Shown piece after piece: positions 17,239 to 26,005 of a DNA stretch of 64,000 nucleotides (position 1 is its first letter; the number at the start of each line of letters is the position of its first letter). Location of the stretch: positions 1-64,000 of the forward strand of contig JAGCJW010000042.1 of assembly GCA_017647785.1 (NCBI GenBank), given 5' to 3'. The stretch is from Bacteroidales bacterium (GTDB lineage Bacteria > Bacteroidota > Bacteroidia > Bacteroidales > P3). Both the position numbers and the translations under genes were made by a program. The notes beneath the pieces are model-generated. The model did not search any database, was not told where the DNA came from, and saw only the letters and a program-made list of their open reading frames with translations.

Positions 17239-18225
17239 ATGAAGAAAATAATATTGTCCTTTGTGGTGTCTTTAGTATTTGCTTGTTCTTTTGTACAAGC
17301 TCAAGATCCACATTTTTCACAGTTCTATGCTAATCCTTTATATACTAATCCAGCTTTAGCAGGTTCGGCTGTTTGTCCAAGATTTTCTTTGTCTTACAGA
17401 GATCAATGGCCAACTTTAGGGGCATTTAAAACATTCTCTGCAAGCTATGACCAGTATATAGATGCTCTTGCTGGTGGTATAGGAGTAACTATTATGAGTG
17501 ATATGCAAAGTGAGTTCTATCGTACAAACACTGCTGCATTAATTTATTCTCTTCGTTTGAAACTTTCAAATGATGTATTCCTTAATTTAGCTGCTCAAGC
17601 AAGTGTTACAAATAGAAGTTTAGACTGGGATCAATTATCTTTTCCTGATATGATTGACCCAAGATATGGTTTTATTTATTCAACAATGGCAGCACGTCCT
17701 GAACAACTTTCTCATACATATGTTGATTTTGGAGCAGCTTTCGTGTTATATGGAGAAAATTGGTATGTAGGTGGAGCTGCAAATAACCTAACAAGACCTA
17801 ATGATGGTTTTATTTCTTACAATAGAATACCTATGCGTTTTACTGCAAATGGAGGAATAAGACTTAATTTAAGTAGAGATAAGAGAAGAACTAATGATTT
17901 GTTTGGACAACCTATAATATCACCAAACGTAGTTTATAGCTATCAAGGTGGTTTCCAAATGTTGAATTATGGAATGTATTTGGATTGGAGTCCATTCATT
18001 GTTGGTACTTGGTATAGACAATCAATAGGCTTTGATAATTCAGATGCTTTGATATTACTTTTCGGAATTCAATATGATAAGCTTAAAATTGGATATAGCT
18101 ACGATATAACAGTATCTCAATTATCTAATGCGTCGGGTGGAGCACATGAAATTACTTTAGGAATGCAACTTCCTTGCCCAGAAAAACGTAAAAAGATACA
18201 AGCAATTAAGTGTCCATCATTTTAA
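17239..18225 (+). CDS. porP: T9SS outer-membrane protein PorP/SprF family
   Basis: A 328-residue protein. After the signal peptide (KKIILSFVVSLVFACSFVQAQ) comes DPHFSQFYANPLYTNPALAG, the hallmark opening of the PorP/SprF family. The rest is a barrel ending in GAHEITLGMQL. PorP works with the PorK/PorN ring in the outer membrane, while SprF paralogues serve single cargo adhesins. Its place beside gldJ and porU favours a general T9SS role. It is 38 bp ahead of gldJ. Confidence 0.9.
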   Translation: MKKIILSFVVSLVFACSFVQAQDPHFSQFYANPLYTNPALAGSAVCPRFSLSYRDQWPTLGAFKTFSASYDQYIDALAGGIGVTIMSDMQSEFYRTNTAALIYSLRLKLSNDVFLNLAAQASVTNRSLDWDQLSFPDMIDPRYGFIYSTMAARPEQLSHTYVDFGAAFVLYGENWYVGGAANNLTRPNDGFISYNRIPMRFTANGGIRLNLSRDKRRTNDLFGQPIISPNVVYSYQGGFQMLNYGMYLDWSPFIVGTWYRQSIGFDNSDALILLFGIQYDKLKIGYSYDITVSQLSNASGGAHEITLGMQLPCPEKRKKIQAIKCPSF

Positions 18226-18263
18226 TTAGTAAGTAATTTAGTAACAAATATAAAATTTAAGAT

Positions 18264-19778
18264 ATGAATAAGGCATTAATTAGTAAAGTTGTCCTTTGTT
18301 TTGGAATTATTGTTTTGTTTGCTAATTGTAAAGGAACAGATCAATCTGCCACAACAGGTTGGAACTACAATGACCCTGAATGGGGAGGTTTTGAATCGGC
18401 ACCTGGCTATGAACAAATGACACCTCCAGGAATGGTATTTATAGAAGGTGGTTCTTTTGTTATGGGACAAACTACTGACAACGTAAGATACGAATGGCAC
18501 AATCAACCAAAAAGAGTAACAATTTCTTCATTCTATATGGATGAATGTGAAGTTACAAATCAAGATTATAGAGAATATCTTTATTGGTTGAATAGAGTAT
18601 ATGGAAATGATTATCCTGAAGTTTATCAAAGAGCATTACCAGATACATTAGTTTGGCGTTCAAAATTAAGCTACAATGAACCAATGGTGGATTATTATTT
18701 CCGTCACTCATCTTGGGCTGATTATCCAGTGGTAGGAGTTAGTTGGTTACAAGCTAACGAATATTGCTCTTGGAGAACTGATAGAGTTAATGAAAAAATA
18801 TTAGTAGATGCGGGTATATTAGAATTTGACCCTGATCAATCAGGAGAAAACGTATTTACTACAGATGCGTACTATGCTGGACAATATGAAGGTTATGTTT
18901 TAGAAGATTTACCTGATTTAGATCCAAATTCAGGTGGTACAAGAAAAGTAAAAATGGAAGACGGGTTATTATTACCTCGTTTTAGACTCCCAACAGAAGC
19001 AGAATGGGAATTTGCAGCTCTTTCTTTAGTTGGAAATACTGTTGAAGAAAGAATAGTTGAAAGAAGAATATATCCTTGGAATGGTCATATAGTAAGAACT
19101 GCTGAAAAGAAATACTATGGTCAAATGATGGCAAACTTTAAACGTAGTAGAGGAGATGCTATGGGAGTTGCAAGTGCATTGAATGACCACTGGGAATATA
19201 CAGCTCCAGTTATGTTCTACTTCCCTAATGACTATGGTTTGTATAATATGGCAGGAAATGTTGCTGAATGGGTAATGGATGTTTATAGAGTTAGTACAGG
19301 AGTAGACTCAAAGGGAATCAACCCTTATAGAGGTAATGTTTATATGACAAAGGTTACAGATGCAGATGGAATGATTGCAGAAAAAGACTCTTTGGGTAGA
19401 ATTTCTTACAGAGCTGTTACTGTTGAGGAAAATATAAACAGAATGAATTATCGTCAAGCAGACAACATTAACTATTTAGATGGTGATTTAGCTTCACAAT
19501 TAGCAGATGCTTGGAAAGTTGATTCTGAAGGAGAAAATATGGAAGCTCCTGCAGAAACTGAAGAAGGTGAAGAAGAAGTAAAAGAATCTAGCAAGATGTA
19601 TGACTATCACAATACTTCAATGGTTGATGATAAGGCTAGAGTTGTAAAAGGTGGTTCTTGGAAAGATAGAGCATTTTACTTAAGCCCTGGACAAAGAAGA
19701 TTCTTGGATCAAGCTCAAAGTACAGATTGGATAGGATTCCGTTGTGCAATGGATAGAATGGGAACAAGAGAATTATAA
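18264..19778 (+). CDS. gldJ: T9SS lipoprotein GldJ (formylglycine-generating-enzyme fold)
   Basis: A 504-residue lipoprotein with candidate lipidated Cys in LFANCKG. TGWNYNDPEWGGF, then PPGMVFIEGGSFVMG and SFYMDECEVTNQDYREYL, match the GldJ branch of the GldJ/GldK family. The sulfatase-modifying (FGE) fold continues to GGSWKDRAFYLSPGQRRF and WIGFRCAM. An acidic insertion (about residues 425-445, many Glu) lies before the last part. GldK/PorK normally sits with porL, porM and porN, which are absent here, whereas gldJ lies next to porU in Flavobacterium. That context also favours GldJ. PorK remains the alternative. Confidence 0.82.
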   Translation: MNKALISKVVLCFGIIVLFANCKGTDQSATTGWNYNDPEWGGFESAPGYEQMTPPGMVFIEGGSFVMGQTTDNVRYEWHNQPKRVTISSFYMDECEVTNQDYREYLYWLNRVYGNDYPEVYQRALPDTLVWRSKLSYNEPMVDYYFRHSSWADYPVVGVSWLQANEYCSWRTDRVNEKILVDAGILEFDPDQSGENVFTTDAYYAGQYEGYVLEDLPDLDPNSGGTRKVKMEDGLLLPRFRLPTEAEWEFAALSLVGNTVEERIVERRIYPWNGHIVRTAEKKYYGQMMANFKRSRGDAMGVASALNDHWEYTAPVMFYFPNDYGLYNMAGNVAEWVMDVYRVSTGVDSKGINPYRGNVYMTKVTDADGMIAEKDSLGRISYRAVTVEENINRMNYRQADNINYLDGDLASQLADAWKVDSEGENMEAPAETEEGEEEVKESSKMYDYHNTSMVDDKARVVKGGSWKDRAFYLSPGQRRFLDQAQSTDWIGFRCAMDRMGTREL

Positions 19779-19820
19779 ATATTATTCTAAATAGAGATAT
19801 TTGATTCGTTAAAATATAGA

Positions 19821-19858
19821 GAAGTCCCTTCCTTTCTGAGGAAAGGGATTTCTTTTTT
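19821..19858 (+). terminator. Terminator after gldJ
   Basis: CCCTTCCT and AGGAAAGGG form a stem with a one-base bulge, followed by a T-rich run ending in TTTTTT. Confidence 0.75.
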
Positions 19859-19873
19859 CTCTTAAAAATAAAG

Positions 19874-20878
19874 ATGATACTTAAGAAGATAGAAGATATA
19901 TTAAAACATTTTCAAGAAAAAAAATTCTCTCCAGTCTATTTAATAACGGGAGAGGAGAATTATTATATAGATTTTTTAGTATCAAAATTTGAAGGAGAAG
20001 TCTTAGATGAAATGGAGCGAGACTTCAATATGACAACTCTTTATGGCATTGAAACGGATTCAAAAGAAATTTGTTCCTTCGCAAAACAATATCCAATGAT
20101 GTCAGAAAAAAGATTGGTTGTAGTAAAGGAATTTCAACAGCTTAATAAGAAAGAATTAGCTCCTTTAAGTGTTTATATTGAGAAGCCTTTACAATCTACA
20201 ATCTTAGTCCTTGCAAACAAAAACAAATCAATAGATAAAAAGTTTTTAGATAAAGTAAATAAAAGTGGAGTTGTGTTTGAAAGCACTAAGCTTTATGATA
20301 ATAAAGTGATACCTTGGATAAATGATTATATAAAACAAATAGGCTTTCAGATAGAAAACTCTGCTACAAATTTGATTTTTGAATATCTTGGCAATAACCT
20401 ACAGAAAATATCTAATGAAATAGATAAAATGTTAATCAATTTACCTAAAGGTAGTGTGATAAAGCTTGAAAACGTAGCTAATCATATAGGAGTAAATAAG
20501 GATTATAATGTGTTTGAGCTACAAAATTCTATAGGTAAATTGCAATATGATAATATAAATAAAATAGTAAATTATATCTTGTCAAATACGGAAGAGAATC
20601 CAATACAGATGATTCTTCCTAATTTGTTTTCTTATTTCACGAAATTAGCAATTGTTTGGCAATTAAAAGAGAAATCAGATACTAGTGTAGCGTCTGCAGT
20701 TGGGGTTTCTTCATATTATGCAAAGGATTATCTTTATGCAATACAGCGATTTCACTTAGATAAAATTTATCAAAATTTAGAACTAATAAAAGAATATGAT
20801 TTGAAAACAAAAGGATTGGGTTCAAATTTTGATAGTGGTGAATTATTTAAAGAATTGATATATAAACTAACACATTAA
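19874..20878 (+). CDS. holA: DNA polymerase III delta subunit (HolA)
   Basis: HolA is the clamp-loader wrench that opens the beta clamp. The 334-residue protein has FSPVYLITGEENYYIDFLV near the N-terminus, where other family members often carry a degenerate P-loop. It then has the MMSEKRLVVVKEF segment, the central helical region (NVFELQNSIGK) and the C-terminal collar (NLELIKEYDLKTKG). No promoter box is evident between the gldJ terminator and its ATG. It heads a very compact run of seven genes up to 28848. Confidence 0.9.
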   Translation: MILKKIEDILKHFQEKKFSPVYLITGEENYYIDFLVSKFEGEVLDEMERDFNMTTLYGIETDSKEICSFAKQYPMMSEKRLVVVKEFQQLNKKELAPLSVYIEKPLQSTILVLANKNKSIDKKFLDKVNKSGVVFESTKLYDNKVIPWINDYIKQIGFQIENSATNLIFEYLGNNLQKISNEIDKMLINLPKGSVIKLENVANHIGVNKDYNVFELQNSIGKLQYDNINKIVNYILSNTEENPIQMILPNLFSYFTKLAIVWQLKEKSDTSVASAVGVSSYYAKDYLYAIQRFHLDKIYQNLELIKEYDLKTKGLGSNFDSGELFKELIYKLTH

Positions 20879-20891
20879 AAATACAACAATA

Positions 20892-23174
20892 ATGAAAAAA
20901 GTACTATTTTTATTATTTATTACAATTACAACTTTAGTTTCTGCTCAAACAGGTTCAATTAGAGGCTTTGTTTATGACAAGCAAACAGGAGAGCCAATGA
21001 TGTTGACTAATGTTATGTTAGAGAATACTATGATAGGAACAACAACTGATGTGAATGGATACTTCGTTTTGTCTAAAGTAAAAGTAGGAAACTATAATGT
21101 AAAGGTAACATCACTTGGTTACGAAACAGAAATTATTTCAATAAAAGTAGAAAAGAATAAAGTACATGCTTTAAAAATAGATTTGTCACCAGCAGCGACA
21201 GAATTAGATGCTATAGAGATTAGAGGTGTGCAAGAAATAGCAAGAACAGAAAGTCAAGTCTCAATAGAAAAAATCACTTCTCAAGATATTCAACAAATGC
21301 CTTCAATAGGAGGGCAAGCGGATTTAGCTCAATATATTCAAGTGCTTCCAGGGGTAGTGTTTTCAGGAGACCAAGGAGGACAATTATATATAAGAGGTGG
21401 TTCGGCAATTCAAAATAAAGTTTTATTAGATGGAATGGTTGTTTACAATCCTTTTCACTCTATAGGCTTGTTTTCAGTATTTGAAACAGACATAATAAGA
21501 AGCGCAGATGTTTATACAGGAGGTTTTTCTGCACAATATGGAGGAAGAATATCTTCAGTAATGGATATAACAACAAAAGATGGAAATAAGAAACATTTTT
21601 CAGGAAAACTTGCAGCCTCTACCTTTGGAGTTAATCTTTTGTTAGAAGGACCAATAATCACTAAATCAAACTATAATCTTTCTTATATACTGTCAGCAAA
21701 GAACTCTTATTTATCAAAAACATCTACTTCAATATACTCTTATATGAATAAAGAATTGCCATATGATTATTTAGACCTATATGGTAAATTAACATTATCT
21801 ACAGACAATGGTAGTAAGATAAACATATTCGGATTAAATTTTACTGATAAGGTAAATCAATATGAAGCAATAGCAGACTTTAATTGGGTAAACAGAGCCT
21901 TTGGAACTAACTTTCTTTTAATACCAGGAACATCTTCTGCATTGGTAGAAGGAGTAATAGCATATTCAGATTATACAATGAATATGCAAGAAACTACTTC
22001 TAATCAAAATCAAATGAGTAATATAGGAGGATTTAATGTAGGATTGTCAGTTACAAATTTCTTTGGAGATGATAGATTGAAATATGGTATGGAAATGGAA
22101 GGTAATACTACAAAGACTGCATATAAGATAAATGACACACTAACAGATTATTCTACTGAAATAGGATTATATGCAATATATAAACTAATGTACAAAAGTA
22201 TACTTGTAGAACCAAGTCTTAGATTAAGCTATTATGCTTCTTTGGGAGAAGCATTCTTAGAACCAAGATTATCAGCAAAATGGAATATATCTGATAACTT
22301 TAGATTAAAACTAGCAACAGGACTTTATTCTCAAAGCTTTATTGACACAAAAAGTGATAGAGATATAGTAAACCTTTTTACAGGCTATTTAACAGTAAGC
22401 CCAGACTTAAACATAGTAAATACATTTCAAGGAGAACCAATAAACTCTTATGTTCAAACCTCTAAACACTATATATTTGGAGTAGAATATGACATATTAA
22501 GAAATCTTAATTTCAATGTAGAGGTTTATTATAAAACAATGAATAATTTAGTATCAGCAAACAGAGATAGACTTTATGCAGATGACCAAGAACACGCAGA
22601 TAAGCCAGATTATACAAAAAAAGAATACACAGTAGAATTAGGTAAAGCATATGGTACGGATTTCTCATTAAAATATGATGATGGAAGATTATATATTTGG
22701 ACTATCTATTCATTAGGAAAAGTAGAAAGAACAGGAGAATTGCAAACTTATTCACCTCACTACGACAGAAGACATAATGTTAATGTTTTAATCAATTATC
22801 AAATGGGAAAAAGCAGAAGTTTTGAATTAAGTTTGCGATGGAACTATGGAAGTGGATTCCCATATTCTCCAACAGCCTCAATGGTAGAATTACTTGACTT
22901 CTCAAACGGCATAAACTCAAACTTTATCTCACAAAACGGAACACTTACAACCATATACGGAGACCTAAACTCAGAACGATTACCAAACTATCACAGATTA
23001 GACCTTTCTGCAAAGAAAAGATTTGACATAGGCAAACGTTCAGTCTTAGAAATTAATTTTAGTTTGACCAATGTATATAATAGAAATAACTTATTCTATT
23101 GGAATCGTATCACATCACAAAGAGTAGATCAACTTCCAATAATGCCATCACTAGGTATCACATATACTTTTTAG
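20892..23174 (+). CDS. TonB-dependent receptor with CarboxypepD_reg-like N-terminal domain
   Basis: A 760-residue outer-membrane receptor. A signal peptide (residues 1-19) is followed by a carboxypeptidase-regulatory-like beta-sandwich (RGFVYDKQTGEPM to about 105). Next is the plug domain with QVLPGVVFSGDQGGQLYIRG and GFSAQYGGRISSVMDI, then a long barrel ending MPSLGITYTF. It is not a SusC: it is shorter, and no SusD follows. The substrate is unknown. Polyamine or siderophore uptake can be guessed only from its place before EamA and aguBA. Confidence 0.88.
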   Translation: MKKVLFLLFITITTLVSAQTGSIRGFVYDKQTGEPMMLTNVMLENTMIGTTTDVNGYFVLSKVKVGNYNVKVTSLGYETEIISIKVEKNKVHALKIDLSPAATELDAIEIRGVQEIARTESQVSIEKITSQDIQQMPSIGGQADLAQYIQVLPGVVFSGDQGGQLYIRGGSAIQNKVLLDGMVVYNPFHSIGLFSVFETDIIRSADVYTGGFSAQYGGRISSVMDITTKDGNKKHFSGKLAASTFGVNLLLEGPIITKSNYNLSYILSAKNSYLSKTSTSIYSYMNKELPYDYLDLYGKLTLSTDNGSKINIFGLNFTDKVNQYEAIADFNWVNRAFGTNFLLIPGTSSALVEGVIAYSDYTMNMQETTSNQNQMSNIGGFNVGLSVTNFFGDDRLKYGMEMEGNTTKTAYKINDTLTDYSTEIGLYAIYKLMYKSILVEPSLRLSYYASLGEAFLEPRLSAKWNISDNFRLKLATGLYSQSFIDTKSDRDIVNLFTGYLTVSPDLNIVNTFQGEPINSYVQTSKHYIFGVEYDILRNLNFNVEVYYKTMNNLVSANRDRLYADDQEHADKPDYTKKEYTVELGKAYGTDFSLKYDDGRLYIWTIYSLGKVERTGELQTYSPHYDRRHNVNVLINYQMGKSRSFELSLRWNYGSGFPYSPTASMVELLDFSNGINSNFISQNGTLTTIYGDLNSERLPNYHRLDLSAKKRFDIGKRSVLEINFSLTNVYNRNNLFYWNRITSQRVDQLPIMPSLGITYTF

Positions 23175-23183
23175 TCAATAAGT

Positions 23184-24095
23184 ATGACACAGAATACTAA
23201 TAATAGAATACTAACAGCATATATTGCGATTATTTTCTCAATGATATTTTGGGGGATTAGTTTCGTATGGACAAAGGAATTAATCAACTCAAATTTTCCA
23301 GTATTTCTAATACTTACAATAAGAGTTGCTATATCATCACTACTAATGTTTGTTACATTTACTCTAATACATAAATTAGAGAAAATACAAAAAGCAGATA
23401 TATCAAAATTTCTTTTATTAGCTTTTTTTGAACCCTTCCTATATTTTGTAGGAGAGAATTTCAGTATGCAATATGTTGACGCAAGCTTTGCAGCAATCAT
23501 GATAGCCCTTCTTCCAATAGTAAATCCATTAGCATTATACATCTTTAATAAAGAAAAAATAGGATGGAATCTACTTGTAGGAGTAGTTGTTTCTATCATA
23601 GGAATAACAATAATGAGTATAAATCCTAATGGACAAATAGTAATATCATGGCAAGGAGTTCTATTGCTACTATTAGCAGTAGTATCAGGAGCAGGCTATT
23701 CAGTGATACTTTGCAAACTTATCCATAAATACTCTCCAATAACAATAACAACCTATCAAAATATCATAGGAATACTATATTTTCTACCATGTTTATTAAT
23801 TTTTGACTTAGGAAAAATTAGTTCAATCACCTTTTCAGCAAACTCAATCTTGAGTTTAATACTCTTAGCAGTCTTTTGCTCATCAGGAGCCTTTATGCTA
23901 TATTCATACGGAGCAAAAATAATATCAGTAATCAAAGTAAGTGTATTTACAAACGCAATACCAGTAGTAACAATAATAGCAGCAGTAATCTTAGGACAAG
24001 AAACATTTACCTTCCCTAAAATATTAGGAATAGTAATAGTTGTGATAGGATTACTATTTAGTCAATTTGGTTTTAATAAAAAGAAAAAAATATGA
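23184..24095 (+). CDS. EamA/DMT-family inner-membrane transporter
   Basis: A 303-residue protein with ten predicted membrane helices in two EamA repeats. The first begins IFWGISFVWTKELINSNFP and the second has VVSGAGYSVILCKLIHKYSP. Members export amino acids, amines and other metabolites. It starts 9 bp after the TonB receptor gene and overlaps aguB by 4 bp (ATGA), so translational coupling with the agmatine pathway is likely. A role in polyamine or amine export is inference. Confidence 0.88.
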   Translation: MTQNTNNRILTAYIAIIFSMIFWGISFVWTKELINSNFPVFLILTIRVAISSLLMFVTFTLIHKLEKIQKADISKFLLLAFFEPFLYFVGENFSMQYVDASFAAIMIALLPIVNPLALYIFNKEKIGWNLLVGVVVSIIGITIMSINPNGQIVISWQGVLLLLLAVVSGAGYSVILCKLIHKYSPITITTYQNIIGILYFLPCLLIFDLGKISSITFSANSILSLILLAVFCSSGAFMLYSYGAKIISVIKVSVFTNAIPVVTIIAAVILGQETFTFPKILGIVIVVIGLLFSQFGFNKKKKI

Positions 24096-24952
24096 AAATA
24101 AACGTAGGATTGATACAGATGACTTGTCAAAAAGACAAACAATCTAATATAGAAAAAACAATAGAAAAGATAAGAGAATGCGCCGCAAAAGGAGCAAACA
24201 TAATATGCTTACAAGAATTATTTGCATCACTATACTTTTGTGATGTAGAAGACTATGAAAACTTCAAATTAGCAGAAGAAATCCCAGGAGCAACTACAGA
24301 AAGACTATCAGCCCTAGCAAAAGAATTAGGAGTAGTAATAATAGCCTCTTTATTTGAAAAAAGAATGAAAGGACTATATCACAACACAGTAGCAGTTCTT
24401 GATGCAGATGGAGAATACTTAGGAAAATATAGAAAAATGCACATACCAGATGACCCAGGATACTATGAAAAATTCTATTTCACACCAGGAGATTTAGGCT
24501 ACAAAGTATTCAACACAAAATTTGGTAACATAGGAGTATTAATCTGTTGGGATCAATGGTATCCAGAAGCAAGCAGAATCACAGCCCTAAAAGGAGCAGA
24601 TATACTATTCTATCCAACAGCAATAGGTTGGGATATCTCACAATATGAAGCCACAAACACAGAACAATATAATGCTTGGCAAACAATACAACGCTCTCAC
24701 GCAATAGCAAATGGAGTACACACAGTATCAGTAAATAGAGTAGGACAAGAAGGCAATATGAAATTTTGGGGAGGAAGCTTTGTGTCCAATCCATTTGGAA
24801 CACTATTACACAAATCATCACACACAGAAGAAGACATAGCAGTAATAGAAATAGAAACAGAACAAACAGACCACTATAGAATACATTGGCCATACTTAAG
24901 AGATAGAAGAATAGACTCATATGCAGAAATAACCAAACGTTGTATAGATTAA
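24092..24952 (+). CDS. aguB: N-carbamoylputrescine amidase AguB
   Basis: A nitrilase-superfamily enzyme (286 residues) that hydrolyses N-carbamoylputrescine to putrescine, CO2 and ammonia. The catalytic triad is visible: Glu in CLQELFA, Lys in YRKMHIPDDPG and Cys in GVLICWDQWYPEA. The segment CWDQWYPEASRI and the FYFTPGD stretch are typical of AguB. Its partner aguA follows 14 bp later, which makes the assignment firm. Confidence 0.95.
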   Translation: MKINVGLIQMTCQKDKQSNIEKTIEKIRECAAKGANIICLQELFASLYFCDVEDYENFKLAEEIPGATTERLSALAKELGVVIIASLFEKRMKGLYHNTVAVLDADGEYLGKYRKMHIPDDPGYYEKFYFTPGDLGYKVFNTKFGNIGVLICWDQWYPEASRITALKGADILFYPTAIGWDISQYEATNTEQYNAWQTIQRSHAIANGVHTVSVNRVGQEGNMKFWGGSFVSNPFGTLLHKSSHTEEDIAVIEIETEQTDHYRIHWPYLRDRRIDSYAEITKRCID

Positions 24953-24966
24953 AAAGAAATAAACAT

Positions 24967-25995
24967 ATGAAAACACCAAAAGACTTAGGATTTATCTTTC
25001 CAGCAGAATGGGAAAAACACGAAAGCACATGGCTAAGTTACCCTCATAATGAAAACTCTTGGCCAGATAAAATAGAAACAATTTTTCCCTCATACAATCA
25101 ATTCATAGCAGAATTATCAAAAGGAGAAAAAGTAAATATCAACATACAAGACCAAGCAACACAAGATAAAGTAAGCTCACAACTACAAGCCATAGGCACA
25201 AAAATGGAAAATATACACTTTCATCATTTTCTAACAAATGATGCATGGTGTAGAGACCATGGACCAGCCTTTGTATTAAAAGCCAATCAAAAAGCAATAG
25301 TAAATTGGGATTACAACGCATGGGGAGGAAAATACCCATGTGATTTAGACAACCAAATACCAATGCAAATAGCCAATCATTTAGGCTTAGAAGTCTTTCA
25401 TCCACACATTATAATGGAAGGAGGCTCAATAGATGTAAATGGAAAAGGAACACTATTGACAACAACAGCATGTCTATTAAACCCAAATAGAAATCCAAAC
25501 CTTTCACAATCAGAAATAGAAGAAAAACTTTGCAACTACTACAATGTAGACAATGTAATATGGTTAGGAGATGGAATAGAAGGAGATGACACAGATGGAC
25601 ATGTTGATGACATAACAAGATTTGTAAACTATGACACAGTAATAACAGCCATAGAAAAAAATAAAAACGACGAAAACTATCAACCCCTACAAGATAACCT
25701 AAAACTCCTTTCAAAAGCACGATTAGAAAGTGGAAAACAACTAAACATAGTAGAATTACCAATGCCAGAAGCAGTAATATGGGAAGACCAAAGATTACCA
25801 GCCTCTTATGCAAACTTCTACATAGCAAACAATGCAGTAATAGTACCATTGTATAAATGCCCACAAGACCAAGAAGCAATGGACATATTAAGCAAACTAT
25901 TTACAGATAGAAAAGTAGTAGGAATAGACTCAACAGATATAATATGGGGATTAGGAAGTTTCCACTGTTTATCACAACAAGAACCATTATTATAA
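24967..25995 (+). CDS. aguA: Agmatine deiminase AguA
   Basis: AguA converts agmatine to N-carbamoylputrescine. The 342-residue protein (start at MKTPKDLGFIFPAEW) has the guanidine-modifying fold with WCRDHGP, the EGGSID motif, the His in DGHVDDITRFV and the active-site Cys in GSFHCLSQQEP. A start nine codons earlier would overlap aguB. With aguB it completes the route from agmatine to putrescine; arginine decarboxylase (SpeA) is not in this window. Confidence 0.95.
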   Translation: MKTPKDLGFIFPAEWEKHESTWLSYPHNENSWPDKIETIFPSYNQFIAELSKGEKVNINIQDQATQDKVSSQLQAIGTKMENIHFHHFLTNDAWCRDHGPAFVLKANQKAIVNWDYNAWGGKYPCDLDNQIPMQIANHLGLEVFHPHIIMEGGSIDVNGKGTLLTTTACLLNPNRNPNLSQSEIEEKLCNYYNVDNVIWLGDGIEGDDTDGHVDDITRFVNYDTVITAIEKNKNDENYQPLQDNLKLLSKARLESGKQLNIVELPMPEAVIWEDQRLPASYANFYIANNAVIVPLYKCPQDQEAMDILSKLFTDRKVVGIDSTDIIWGLGSFHCLSQQEPLL

Positions 25996-26005
25996 AACAA
26001 AAGTC

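Noticed and set aside
20892..23174. SusC-type glycan importer
   Set aside because: The receptor is only 760 residues, no susD follows, and no glycoside hydrolases are nearby.
24579..25028. Long minus-strand open frames opposite aguB and aguA (also 25139-25405, 25409-25879)
   Set aside because: They are very Leu/Cys-rich shadows of A/C-biased coding sequence and overlap well-supported genes completely.
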